Positions 56,232-64,000 of a DNA stretch of 64,000 nucleotides are shown piece after piece; position 1 is the stretch's first letter, and the number at the start of each line of letters is the position of its first letter. Made by a program: the position numbers and the translations under genes. This DNA is from CAVTLG01 sp963735495. Lineage in GTDB: Bacteria; Chloroflexota; Ktedonobacteria; Ktedonobacterales; Ktedonobacteraceae. The stretch is taken from positions 124,001 to 188,000 of the forward strand of contig CAVTLG010000008.1 of the NCBI GenBank assembly GCA_963735495.1, in the 5' to 3' direction. The notes beneath the pieces were generated by a model. It worked only from the letters and a program-made list of their open reading frames with translations. It was not told the origin of the DNA and searched no databases.

Positions 56232-56783
56232 TCAGTAAGACGCCCCTCTGGAAACTTGCACGATAATCGCAACCACCACCAGGAACAGTGCAACAAAGCC
56301 CAGGATGATACCGGTGATAGCCTTGCCACGCCCCAGGTTGTTTGGCAGTTGCCTGGCTCTATTGAGACCCATAAACCCATAGATAACTGCGAATGTCCCA
56401 GTGATGAGACCGGAGAAGCCAATCAGTGTCGTCAACGTGAGCAAACTCAAAACCAGCGAGATAATGCCGTAAACCATGGCCCTCGTCGCCCGTGGATTGT
56501 TCATGGGTCCGGCCATGTAAGGATATGGAGAGGGATACCCTCCCTGAGGCGGATAAGGCATCGAACCCGATGGGGGATAAGCTGCTCCAGAAGGCGGATA
56601 CGCTGGCGCTCCCGTTGTCTGCTGAGGCGGATAAGCATCTGGCGAGTAATAGGGTGGTTGCGGCTGTTGATACTGGCTTTGAGATGGCGGCTGTTGTTGA
56701 TACGGATTTTGAGATGGTTGTTGTTGATACGGATTTTGGGGTGTCGCATTCGGCGGCTGATAAGGATCTTGTGGATTATACAA
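56232..56783 (-). CDS. DUF4190-type membrane protein with Pro/Gln/Tyr-rich N-terminus
   Basis: A 183-residue protein. The first 95 residues are low-complexity repeats of NPYQQQP, YPPSG and YPPQG. Two hydrophobic helices follow (YGIISLVLSLLTLTTLIGFSG and ITGIILGFVALFLVVVAIIV) with GFMGLNRARQLP between them, the pattern of DUF4190 membrane proteins. Function is unknown; the N-terminus may be a cytosolic assembly or anchoring tail. The start is TTG with GGAGGA eight bases upstream. It converges with the carAB terminator. Confidence 0.72.
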   Translation of the reverse strand: MYNPQDPYQPPNATPQNPYQQQPSQNPYQQQPPSQSQYQQPQPPYYSPDAYPPQQTTGAPAYPPSGAAYPPSGSMPYPPQGGYPSPYPYMAGPMNNPRATRAMVYGIISLVLSLLTLTTLIGFSGLITGTFAVIYGFMGLNRARQLPNNLGRGKAITGIILGFVALFLVVVAIIVQVSRGASY

Positions 56784-57087
56784 CTAAGGTTTCCTCCCTC
56801 AAACTTCATGCAGCCGCAATGGACTGCGCACGCAATAAAAATCTCATGTTGTTGTCAATTCCTCATAGTAAAACACAAGCAATTTGCGCTGTCAAAGTAT
56901 AGACATTCGATAAGACTTTTTTCTTTCATCTGCCCTAAAAACAGGCTCTAGCATCTGTGGCTTCGCACTATGCTCCTCTGTTTTGCTTTAGCTCATCCCC
57001 TGATAAGAGAAAGCTAGACACCATCGTCGGTAATCTGATACTCTCACTATAACGACAATAGCATACATACTGAAGGTACATAGCATC

Positions 57088-57921
57088 ATGAAACGCAGTT
57101 TATTAGCCCGGCTCCGTAGCAATGGAGTCTATTATATCGTCGGTGCGCTGCTCTTCTTAGTCGGCGTGCCACTCTACCAGTCCTTTGTCCTAACGCCAGC
57201 AGGCTTTAACAACGCGCTGCATGCTTCTGGCAACGGATATATTAGCGCGTATCTCGCCTGGATTAGCGGTCACACGCTACAATTTGTGCTCTACCGTGCG
57301 CTCCTCCTGCTCGCCTTTGCGCTCTTATGCACGCTGCCATTCTCGCTCTACCGCATCATCGTCGCCCAGGAGCTTCTGCTTCAGCAGGAACGCGCTGCAG
57401 CCGAAAAACCAGCACAGGATGCTGAAGAGGCGCGTGGAGAGGATAAGCCAGCAGGAATTGCAGTTGATGACAGCATGCCTGCTAATGCGTGGCGGGGCAA
57501 AGGTCTGGCGGTAATCGCCGTCTGGGCTGGCATGCTGGGGCTGGCACTCTCTGTATTGGGAACACTCGCCAGCACACTGTATTTAGCTAGCAGCGCCGGA
57601 TCTGCTCCCGCTAGCGCAGCTACATTGTCTGGCATCTTTGCCATCATCACCGATACCATTGGGCGGGGACTTATCGCTATCACGGCCTTGTTCTTCGGTA
57701 GCATGATTGTCAAAAGCGGGCGCAACCTCTGGCCCGGCAGTTGGGTCGCATTTGGCTATATAGCCCTGGCAGTGGCACTGCTCCTCTTTGCCAGCGCAGT
57801 AGAAATCGCTGGCGCACCTACCTCTGGTCAAAGCGTGCTTTCGTCGCCAGCAACCTTTCTGTTTGCGTTATGGGTACTCTGGTTGGGCATTATGCTTGTG
57901 CGTCTCAAACCTGAAGCATAG
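57088..57921 (+). CDS. Six-span membrane protein, unknown
   Basis: A 277-residue protein with about six hydrophobic segments: YYIVGALLFLVGVPLYQSF, ALLLLAFALLCTLPFSL, AVIAVWAGMLGLALSVLGTL, GRGLIAITALFFGSMIV, YIALAVALLLFASAVEIAG and FLFALWVLWLGIMLV. A 40-residue acidic cytosolic loop rich in Glu, Ala and Asp lies between spans two and three. It has no recognised motif or operon partner. ATG 57088 has GAAGG upstream. The gap before it (56784-57087) holds nothing I can name. Confidence 0.6.
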   Translation: MKRSLLARLRSNGVYYIVGALLFLVGVPLYQSFVLTPAGFNNALHASGNGYISAYLAWISGHTLQFVLYRALLLLAFALLCTLPFSLYRIIVAQELLLQQERAAAEKPAQDAEEARGEDKPAGIAVDDSMPANAWRGKGLAVIAVWAGMLGLALSVLGTLASTLYLASSAGSAPASAATLSGIFAIITDTIGRGLIAITALFFGSMIVKSGRNLWPGSWVAFGYIALAVALLLFASAVEIAGAPTSGQSVLSSPATFLFALWVLWLGIMLVRLKPEA

Positions 57922-57924
57922 AAG

Positions 57925-58640
57925 CAGAAAGATCTGACCATACCATAAAAATAGACATGCCAACCTTACCGCTTTCCGAGCAGTTGGTCGGCATGAATAC
58001 TGTATCGTAGGAATTGCCAGTCTATCAATCAGTGTGTTCAGTGTCCTCTGAGTGATTTGGAAAGGGAGCCCGCCTGACGCATCCTGAGTGAGGTTAGTGT
58101 ACGTCGTAATGCGGAAAAGGTCAATTAAGTTTGCATTAAAGATGAGCTCCTATGCTTGCTTGGTTCCGTGAAGTGACTTCATGCCTGGCTTTATGCTCGT
58201 AAAATTTTGTGAGGGATGCGCGTAATAACTTAAGGCAATGGGCAAAGACCATCACTGGAGCATCGCACTGTGATAGTACTAGCAGGTGATAGCAAAATAG
58301 CGGACCAACGACTGCGATAGATGGGGAAGAACGAGCCTGCTGTCAGGTGCGCCGCATGCTCACCCAGAGGGAATAGCAGGCAACGCCAGGGGCGAAGAAA
58401 ATCCTGGTTGGTTATAATAAAATAGAACGGGACATCTTTTGCCTCCACCACCGCGCCCACAAAGTGGTAGAGAGATTTCCCGCTAGTGACAGTATAGCGC
58501 AATTTGCGTCCTTACACAAGAAGATAGGACAAATAGCAAATGGAGGATAGCATGAGAACAAAATGGGCATAGTTCTAGTAGAGCACCATTTTTAGGACAG
58601 GGGCGCAGTACGTTACTTGTACTGACAATCCATCGTCAGC
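57925..58640. other. Intergenic region, no gene seen
   Basis: About 715 bases between the six-span protein and a family A repeat. An imperfect inverted repeat CATGCC...GGCATG lies near 57956-57995 with no T run. Frames on both strands are short and lack motifs, and nothing else is evident. Confidence 0.3.
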
Positions 58641-58643
58641 TAG

Positions 58644-58829
58644 AGGAGTGTCCCATCAACGCGAACGGTAAGAACGGCAGAGTTTCTTCGGCAACTGGGT
58701 AGGGGCGTGTCCTGGCGACCGCCCTGGTGGGTCTTCAAAGAGCAGGGGATGGCTCTCGTAAGGCCCGGGGCGCATGCAAGGTGACGCCCCTACCCGGTTT
58801 CTCGACGTTTCCCCGCAAGAATAAAGACA
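58644..58829. repeat. Family A palindromic repeat (copy 8)
   Basis: A long variant like copy 1: GAGTGTCCCATCAACGCGAAC and AACGGCAGAGTTTCTTCGGCA lead into GGGTAGGGGCGTGTCCTGG. The same spacer containing GAGCAGGGGATGGCTCTCGT follows, then GTGACGCCCCTACCC and GACGTTTCCCCGCAAGAAT. It sits upstream of the yvcK promoter. Confidence 0.85.
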
Positions 58830-58845
58830 TAGTTTGTCCCATTTC

Positions 58846-58874
58846 TTGCACGCGTAATAGTGTCGTGGTAGACT
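58846..58874 (+). promoter_or_regulatory. Sigma70-like promoter of yvcK
   Basis: TTGCAC (58846-58851), 17 bases, then TAGACT (58869-58874), about 95 bases before the start at 58970 and just past the family A repeat. Confidence 0.5.
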
Positions 58875-58969
58875 GTTGGAGCGTGAATAGACCCTTTCAG
58901 ATGCAAGAGCTAGCTGCTCAGCATCTGTCGAGAGTAGAATGGAATAGAAATACTTTGAACGAGGAATTT

Positions 58970-60043
58970 ATGGTGGATAATCAATCTGAACGTAATCAGA
59001 GGAGTTACACAGTGCAAAGGAATTACCGTTCGCAGGATCAGTTTGCAGGGCGACGTGTTGTAACTATCGGTGGCGGATCAGGAACATTTTCTCTGCTTTC
59101 ACATTTAAAAAAATATCCTTTTAACATTAGTGCAGTTGTAAATATGTCAGATAGTGGTGGCAGTTCTCGTAAACTGATGGACGAATTTCGGCGGCAATTG
59201 CCTCTGGGAGACTTGCGCATGTCGCTGGTTGCGCTGGCCCGCAATGGAGCGCTCTGGCGCGACGTGTTTATGCACCGTTTTGAGCGCGCCGCCGAAGGCG
59301 AACGGGAACCGGCTATTAGCGGCGTGAGCGGTCATAGCCTGGGAAATTTGATCCTCAAGGGCTTGCAAGATATCAACAATGACGATCTCTTGCTGGCCAT
59401 TGAAGATGCGCAGGAATTGCTGGCGACCGCTGGAGACGTTGTGCCGGTGACGCTCGCGCAAACGACGATTTGTGCCGACCTGGAGGATGGGACAACAATT
59501 TGTAGTGAGACAGAAATCGATACACGCGGCAGAAAACATCCTGAATCCCTGTCACCTATCAAGCAATTGCGCCTGATACCAGAGGATGCCCCTGCTTGCA
59601 CGCAAGCAATCCGCGCAATCCGGCGTGCGGATACCATTATTATAGGCCCGGGTGATCTCTACACCAGTCTATTACCCAATCTGCTAGTGTGCGACATCGC
59701 GCGGGCGATACGCGAATCAGAAGCGGAAAAGGTCTACATCTGCAATTTGATGACCAAGCATGGAGAAACCGATGGCTACAAAGCTTCGGATTTTGTCAAC
59801 GAGATTCACCATTATTTAGGTGCTCGCGTTGATCGTGTCTTATTAAATGATGGATCATTCCTACCCGAGGTCCTGAGAACGTACTCGGCAGAACTGAGTG
59901 AGCCAGTGGAGGTAGACCGTACGCGTGTGGCGCGCCTGGTACCTAACATGGTCATCAAGCCCCTTAACCTGGAAGGTGATAGCCTGGCGCGTCACGATCC
60001 CGAACGCCTGGTACGAGCGATATTTCAGCCTGATACGCTCTAA
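58970..60043 (+). CDS. yvcK: YvcK-family protein (gluconeogenesis factor, CofD-like fold)
   Basis: A 357-residue protein of the YvcK branch of the CofD-like fold, which binds UDP-sugars and affects carbon flux and cell shape in other bacteria. GGGSGTFSLLSHLKKYP is the phosphate-binding loop (about 34-50). MSDSGGSSRKLMDEF and LPLGDLRMSLVAL follow. GPGDLYTSLLPNLLV and MTKHGETDGYKASDF are YvcK hallmarks, and they separate it from the F420-pathway enzyme CofD. I chose ATG 58970 (GAGGAA upstream). The frame before it is translated repeat and promoter DNA. RapZ and WhiA, which often neighbour YvcK, are not seen here. Confidence 0.88.
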   Translation: MVDNQSERNQRSYTVQRNYRSQDQFAGRRVVTIGGGSGTFSLLSHLKKYPFNISAVVNMSDSGGSSRKLMDEFRRQLPLGDLRMSLVALARNGALWRDVFMHRFERAAEGEREPAISGVSGHSLGNLILKGLQDINNDDLLLAIEDAQELLATAGDVVPVTLAQTTICADLEDGTTICSETEIDTRGRKHPESLSPIKQLRLIPEDAPACTQAIRAIRRADTIIIGPGDLYTSLLPNLLVCDIARAIRESEAEKVYICNLMTKHGETDGYKASDFVNEIHHYLGARVDRVLLNDGSFLPEVLRTYSAELSEPVEVDRTRVARLVPNMVIKPLNLEGDSLARHDPERLVRAIFQPDTL

Positions 60044-60105
60044 TGCATCTTCCTGGCCTTTTAGGATTTTGTCTGCTTATCGCATCCGAAATGTGACTCG
60101 TCTTC

Positions 60106-60345
60106 TCAATGCACTGGCCCTAACCCCGATGAGGGCATCTCCGGGTTCGTGCCGTCTGGATTGACCTTGATGCGCTCAACATAGCCATCTGGATAGCTCC
60201 ACAAGACACGTGCGAGGCTGGACGTGGGATTGTAGAACTGGTGAGGCGTTTAGGCAGGAATAAATGTCGTATCGAAGGGGCACACCTGATGTGACTCGAT
60301 GGGATGCCCCTTCGCACTAACTTCACAAATCACTTCTCTCCTCAT
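60106..60345 (-). pseudogene. Truncated cupin gene with in-frame stop
   Basis: Minus-strand frame from ATG 60345: MRREVICEVSAKGHPIESHQ then CPFDTTFIPA, a TAA stop, then TPHQFYNPTSSLARVLWSYP and DGYVERIKVNPDGT to a stop at 60106. Cupins typically read FIPAGTPHQFYN here, so the TAA replaces a glycine codon. The N-terminal beta-strands are also missing, so it is a decayed fragment. It lies 18 bases past the aminotransferase stop on the same strand, so it was likely the downstream gene of that operon. Confidence 0.6.
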
Positions 60346-60363
60346 TTCAAAATATATACTGTT

Positions 60364-61701
60364 CTACAAATCTAGTTCGCCAAATCCTGGCACCTCGTTC
60401 ATCTGACGCAAGCCTGCCAACACCGTTTGCTGCAAGTAATCCAGGTCCTGATCAGTCATCACCGTCGAGAGCGCGCCAAGTCGCTGCCCCGCAATCAAGA
60501 CACCATGATTGAGCAGGTACAGGTAGAGATAATCAAAGCGGTGTATCTGGTTCTGTGACGGGTACGCACTGCGATAATCGGTGATCTCAGTCTTCTTCAT
60601 GTGGATCTTGAAAAGTGAGCCAACTCCTGTCACCTGGCCTGGTTGGCCCGATAGAGCAAAAGCTTCGTTCAAATCGGAGCGCACGCGTTCACCGAGCAGG
60701 TCAAGACGGTCGTACTCCGCTGGCGTCATCAGCTCCATCGCAGCCAGGCCGGCAGCCATCGTCACAGGATTCGCGTTGAAAGTACCCTCATGAGGCAATG
60801 CTGGTTTCCCACGTGATGGATCGAAGACCGACATGACATCAGCATTACCACCCACAACCCCCACTGGGAAGCCGCCTCCGATGACTTTGCCAAGCGTCGT
60901 GAGATCTGGAGTGATGCCAAAATTGCCTTGCGCTCCCCCATAGCCCAACCGGAAGCAGATAACCTCGTCAAAGATAAGGACTGCTCCATGCTGGCGCGTA
61001 AAGTTTCGAAGCATGCTGAGGTATTCGTGCGAGGCTGGAACGAGTCCTGCTCGATGGCATACCGGGTCAATAAGAACACCCGCAAGTTGGGAGCTATATG
61101 CTGTTAGGATGCGCTCAGCCTTCTCCACGTCATTGAGGGGAATGACGATGACATCGGCCAGCACGCCTTGCGGTGTCCCACGACTCGTAGGCACAGAAGC
61201 AGGGATATCCTCACCCCAGTTATCAGGAGAAGAGTCGAGACTGATCTGAGCGTAGTCATACGCTCCGTGATAGGCACCCTCAATTTTGGCAATCTTGGGC
61301 CGTCCCGTATAGGCCCGAGCAGCTTTGATGGCCATCATAACCGCTTCAGTGCCCGAGTTGGTAAAGCGAATGTGTTCCATCGAGGGAACTCGCGATGAGA
61401 GTAGCTCGGCCAACTGGATCTCGATTTCGGTAGGAGCGCTAAATGATGTACCCTTCTGGATCTGTTTGGTGACTGCATCGACGACTGCGGGATGCGCATG
61501 TCCGTGGATGAGCACAGTGGCGTTATTGTAGAAATCAAGATATTCAATTCCGTCAACATCGACAATACGTGTTCCACTTCCATTTGCCACATAAACTGGA
61601 TACGGATCGTGGAATAGTGTGGTCCTTGTATTGCCACCGGGCATCACATGACGTGCTTTCTTATACAATCTGGCAGAGCGGGAATTTTGATCTGGATACA
61701 T
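60364..61701 (-). CDS. Class III aminotransferase, glutamate-1-semialdehyde mutase-like
   Basis: A 445-residue fold type I PLP enzyme of the HemL/GSAM-like branch. RHVMPGGNTRTTLF and YLDFYNNATVLIHGHAHP are the N-terminal motifs. RFTNSGTEAVMMAIKAARAYTG binds the cofactor phosphate. LIFDEVI holds the Asp for the pyridine nitrogen, and TTLGKVIGGGFPVG carries the PLP lysine. It differs enough from true HemL that another aminotransferase or aminomutase role is possible, since no haem genes are near. I chose ATG 61701 (AAGGAA upstream), eight codons inside the longest frame. A cupin remnant lies downstream. Confidence 0.82.
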   Translation of the reverse strand: MYPDQNSRSARLYKKARHVMPGGNTRTTLFHDPYPVYVANGSGTRIVDVDGIEYLDFYNNATVLIHGHAHPAVVDAVTKQIQKGTSFSAPTEIEIQLAELLSSRVPSMEHIRFTNSGTEAVMMAIKAARAYTGRPKIAKIEGAYHGAYDYAQISLDSSPDNWGEDIPASVPTSRGTPQGVLADVIVIPLNDVEKAERILTAYSSQLAGVLIDPVCHRAGLVPASHEYLSMLRNFTRQHGAVLIFDEVICFRLGYGGAQGNFGITPDLTTLGKVIGGGFPVGVVGGNADVMSVFDPSRGKPALPHEGTFNANPVTMAAGLAAMELMTPAEYDRLDLLGERVRSDLNEAFALSGQPGQVTGVGSLFKIHMKKTEITDYRSAYPSQNQIHRFDYLYLYLLNHGVLIAGQRLGALSTVMTDQDLDYLQQTVLAGLRQMNEVPGFGELDL

Positions 61702-61929
61702 GCTTTCCTTAGTACCACCTTTCAAAAGAGCTATTGCTTATCAGAACTTGCGCAGCAGTAGATAGGATTACCTGGTGACAGCAATAGAGATAAAACTGCT
61801 ACTGCTCTTTCTTACAAACAAGTCACTTTCTATGTGATCGGTCTGTCTTTATTTAGTTTACCTGGATACTGTGTGATAATGAAGGGGAAATGAAAGCTGT
61901 ATCCTTCTAAAAAGCGAGAAATTTAAAGG

Positions 61930-61967
61930 AAAAAGGCTCTATGGCTTTACAAGGTGACCATAGCCTT
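61930..61967 (-). terminator. Rho-independent terminator of the 481-residue membrane protein gene
   Basis: On the minus strand AAGGCTATGG pairs with CCATAGAGCCTT (one-base bulge), followed by a T run (A's at 61930-61934). It lies about 55 bases past the stop at 62024. Confidence 0.7.
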
Positions 61968-62023
61968 CTCGATGCTATTAGATGGAAGCTCCTCCTGCTA
62001 CCTATGCGTCGCTGACATTGAGC

Positions 62024-63469
62024 TTAGTGCGAGCGCCTGACAAAAATCCAACCTTCACAGAATCCGGCCAACGCGCCTATGAGCAAAAAGAACGGCATAT
62101 GTCGTCCCGTACCGTCACCAAGCGCGAAGAGTCCGCTTGTGAGCAGCAAAAACGCCAGGATTGCCAGTACTGCCCCCACAAATGGCCGCGTAAACCAGGT
62201 GACAATCAGAAAGAGCGGCAAGTCATCAGCACGAAAACGGCCCAACGTGACGATGCTACTGATACAGCCACCAAGCAAGCCATACATCATCACGAGCCAG
62301 GGCACACCGAGCGGAGTAAAGTGGCTGGTCAGCACGCCATTACCAAAGCCCAGACCTTGTAAGACAGCGAAAATCAGGACGGTCAATAATAAAAGTACCA
62401 GGTAAGAGGCGAAAATGAGCAGCCAGCGATTGGCAGGTCGCGCTACCGGTGCGGCAGAAGATGACTTGGGCAAAGACTGTGTTACAGACAATATGTGCTC
62501 AGCGAAGGCTGGTAGTGGTTCTGTATCCTGCTCTGGCACAGATGCAAGCGCTGACTCGCGGTCTGAACGCATGCTAGCGAGCAGCGATGAAGACGCGATT
62601 TGCATCGTCTGCGTGCCCACGTTCGTGGCATACTGCTGTACATAGCTATCAGGTATCTTGTATTTCCTGGCGATGGCCACCAGACGTTGCACGAGATCCG
62701 TATCGCCTTGCCATTGCGCGGCGGGCACAAGCTGGAGCTGCTGATAGGCGATATCAGTGGCAACATAGGTCAAACACGGGAGATCCCGCTCCCGGTCCGG
62801 CTCACGCACAATGACTTGCGTCGCTTTAAAGAAATTTTGTGGCGCGATAGCTGCATGAATGGTATCTAGCAGAGAAGGATCATCGCCCACTTGCTCTGTC
62901 AGGCGGCGTGGAATGCGATAAAGTGTTCCCCAGACTTCTGCTGCCAACTGAGGACTGGTCATGATGGCCACAATAGTTGGCCCATAGCTACCGTGAATAG
63001 ATTGAGCACCCAACATCAGCGTGTAGCCCTTTAATAGAGCTGGCCCATGGAAAAGTGCCTGCCCATTCAGACGTTCGGAACTATTCAGAACAGCAACATC
63101 CATCTCCAGACCATACTCAAACAGCCAGGTAAACTCCTGTGACCCATCTGCTGGCTGCGCTTGAGCAGACTGCGCGGTTGCTTCTGGTGTGGCGGCTGTC
63201 TCGTCCTCGCGTACTGCCAGCTCTTCTGGTAGCGGAGGCGCAGACGGAGCCTTGCTCGGAAAGGTTGATCCTGACGGCAATGCCTGCAATGGTCCACTGG
63301 AAGGCATCAGCGTGGAAAAAGAAAGAGGCCGTGGAGTATTGCTACGCACAATCGGAACCCCCGGGAAAACCTCTTCTATTGCCGATGACTCTTTATCTGA
63401 GAGCGCTTCGCTACGCTCATGTTTTCCGTCATCTGATTGATATTGCTGTACCTGACTCTTATCCACCAC
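62024..63469 (-). CDS. Membrane protein with cytosolic N-domain, unknown
   Basis: A 481-residue protein I do not recognise. The N-terminal 115 residues are Ser/Pro/Ala-rich and disordered. A folded domain of about 200 residues follows (FTWLFEYGLEMDVAVLNSSE, GPTIVAIMTSPQLAAEVWG), likely cytosolic. The C-terminal 145 residues contain about four membrane spans (LLIFASYLVLLLLTVLIFAV, WLVMMYGLLGGCISSIVTLG, FVGAVLAILAFLLLTSGLFAL and FFLLIGALAGFCEGWIF). ATG 63469 is used but its ribosome site (AAGGAG) sits rather close. It stands alone with a terminator downstream. No enzymatic motif was found. Confidence 0.6.
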   Translation of the reverse strand: MVDKSQVQQYQSDDGKHERSEALSDKESSAIEEVFPGVPIVRSNTPRPLSFSTLMPSSGPLQALPSGSTFPSKAPSAPPLPEELAVREDETAATPEATAQSAQAQPADGSQEFTWLFEYGLEMDVAVLNSSERLNGQALFHGPALLKGYTLMLGAQSIHGSYGPTIVAIMTSPQLAAEVWGTLYRIPRRLTEQVGDDPSLLDTIHAAIAPQNFFKATQVIVREPDRERDLPCLTYVATDIAYQQLQLVPAAQWQGDTDLVQRLVAIARKYKIPDSYVQQYATNVGTQTMQIASSSLLASMRSDRESALASVPEQDTEPLPAFAEHILSVTQSLPKSSSAAPVARPANRWLLIFASYLVLLLLTVLIFAVLQGLGFGNGVLTSHFTPLGVPWLVMMYGLLGGCISSIVTLGRFRADDLPLFLIVTWFTRPFVGAVLAILAFLLLTSGLFALGDGTGRHMPFFLLIGALAGFCEGWIFVRRSH

Positions 63470-63498
63470 ACACTCCTTCTGTCCCTAATGAACGTACA

Positions 63499-63525
63499 GG
63501 GGTCTCCATCCTTGCGGGTAAACGT
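63499..63525. repeat. Single outer arm of family A
   Basis: GGGTCTCCATCCTTGCGGGT followed by AAACGTC matches the left end of copy 6 (50974) but no core follows. It is a decayed or solo end. Confidence 0.5.
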
Positions 63526-63663
63526 CTGGACGGAGATCCACGTACCGTACAGTAGCAGCTTCTATTATCTCAGGATACAGGAATCAAGCCCTTTCACCAA
63601 ATGTATAGGACCAGTGGAGCTAGCATGTGTAGATGGAGCAAGTGAGCATACAGGCGCTTTTAG

Positions 63664-63762
63664 ATGCTATGCCTCTCAGCCAGTTGACTGAAGGCGCCGT
63701 TCACCTGTATTTCTTTGATCGCTTGTTCGCCTTCAGTCAACTGGCTGCTTTTTTAATAGCAT
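63664..63762. other. Large perfect palindrome with outer inverted repeat and T run
   Basis: CAGCCAGTTGACTGAAGGCG (63677-63696) is the perfect complement of 63728-63747 and is followed by TTTTTT. Outer arms ATGCTAT (63664-63670) and ATAGCAT (63756-63762) also pair. The loop of 31 bases has no gene. No coding gene feeds into it from the left, so it is either a small structured RNA, a terminator of an unseen transcript or a mini-element. Confidence 0.5.
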
Positions 63763-63940
63763 GTAACTATTCAGGTAGGTGGGTACTCGCGTAGGGACAA
63801 TCCCTTGCGGTCAATGCCGTTTAAATAAGAAAAACGTCAAGCTCAATTCGCGTCATTCTAGCTCTGCCATATGAGCGTGGATTGCACTTAACTAAACGGC
63901 ATTGATCCCTTGCGGTTGTCCACGGTGGGCCGCCGCCACT
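63763..63940. repeat. Family B element (copy 6), interrupted
   Basis: Left end GTAACTATTCAGGT (63763 on). CGTAGGGACAATCCCTTGCGG runs to 63810 and resumes at 63906 as TCCCTTGCGGTTGTCC. The uninterrupted form is seen at 41516. The interruption is a separate 95-bp element listed below. Confidence 0.75.
63811..63905. mobile_element. 95-bp miniature insertion with 13-bp TIRs and 10-bp TSD
   Basis: TCAATGCCGTTTA (63811-63823) and TAAACGGCATTGA (63893-63905) are perfect inverted repeats. TCCCTTGCGG occurs directly before (63801-63810) and directly after (63906-63915), a target-site duplication within family B. It has no coding capacity, so it would have been moved by an enzyme encoded elsewhere. 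Confidence 0.8.
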
Positions 63941-64000
63941 CTCTCCCCGACAGAAATTGTGTTCTACATTCATAAAAAGATCAAGTCCGGTAAATAGAGA

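Noticed and set aside
58727..58969. Extended YvcK N-terminus of 81 residues
   Set aside because: It reads through repeat and promoter sequence; ATG 58970 with GAGGAA fits the family.
58970..60043. CofD (F420 pathway LPPG transferase), given the FO synthase in the window
   Set aside because: GPGDLYTSLLPNLLV and ETDGYKASD are YvcK hallmarks rather than CofD ones.
1..64000. tRNA, rRNA or CRISPR-Cas loci
   Set aside because: I looked for tRNA T-arm motifs in gaps and for short direct repeats with spacers and found none that hold up.

Overview
The window looks like a chromosomal segment of a filamentous, multicellular-type Gram-positive-like bacterium, most plausibly a Ktedonobacteria-like member of the Chloroflexota. 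This is an inference from three Ser/Thr kinases, FHA proteins, GAF sensor kinases, a fused F420 (FO) synthase, an NB-ARC/TPR receptor and a T-box leader occurring together at medium GC with many short palindromic repeats. No rRNA, tRNA, CRISPR array or prophage was recognised.

Layout: 0-1.9 kb holds two GT4 glycosyltransferases. 1.9-5.1 kb (minus) is a promoter, HEPN protein and dual-ATPase (KGGVGR) conflict module. 5.1-10.2 kb (minus) carries FO synthase, RibD and a cysteine-synthase-like enzyme. 10.2-13 kb has an IS200/IS605-type remnant, a DapA-family aldolase and a zinc-ribbon protein. 13.1-20 kb is a signalling block (GAF histidine kinase, response regulator, two Ser/Thr kinases, FHA protein). 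20.4-25.6 kb has prs, a frameshifted S9 peptidase, a frameshifted DnaJ-like gene and a DUF6062 protein. 25.8-34.6 kb is an accessory, defence-like block: a two-gene NLR-type module whose genes share an amyloid-like motif, an MDR oxidoreductase, and a TIR domain fused to a nuclease-methyltransferase. 35-47 kb is central metabolism (gltB and ppc, each with a +1 frameshift) plus a kinase and an APC permease. 47-51 kb has an AT-rich coiled-coil gene and a large membrane protein. 51.2-56.2 kb is carAB behind a T-box leader whose specifier reads CGC (Arg). 56.2-64 kb has membrane proteins, yvcK, a class III aminotransferase, a broken cupin and nested small repeats.

Two families of short inverted-repeat elements are scattered between genes. 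Family A contains the GGGTAGGGGCG core and its complement. Family B has GTAACT..TCAGGT ends. They fill most of the larger intergenic gaps. At the right edge one family B copy carries a 95-bp insertion flanked by a 10-bp duplication.

Four conserved genes (S9 peptidase, DnaJ-like, gltB, ppc) are each split by a shift that needs one extra base to be skipped. The uniform direction suggests insertion-type sequence errors, or less likely a biological phenomenon, so those genes may be intact in the real genome.

The most exciting candidate system is the pair at 25931-29637. A small HeLo/Bell-like effector candidate ends in a motif that is repeated at the N-terminus of the adjacent NB-ARC/TPR receptor. 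This is the layout expected of amyloid-templated cell-death signalling. The HEPN/KGGVGR operon and the TIR-fused restriction-modification protein are further defence candidates.
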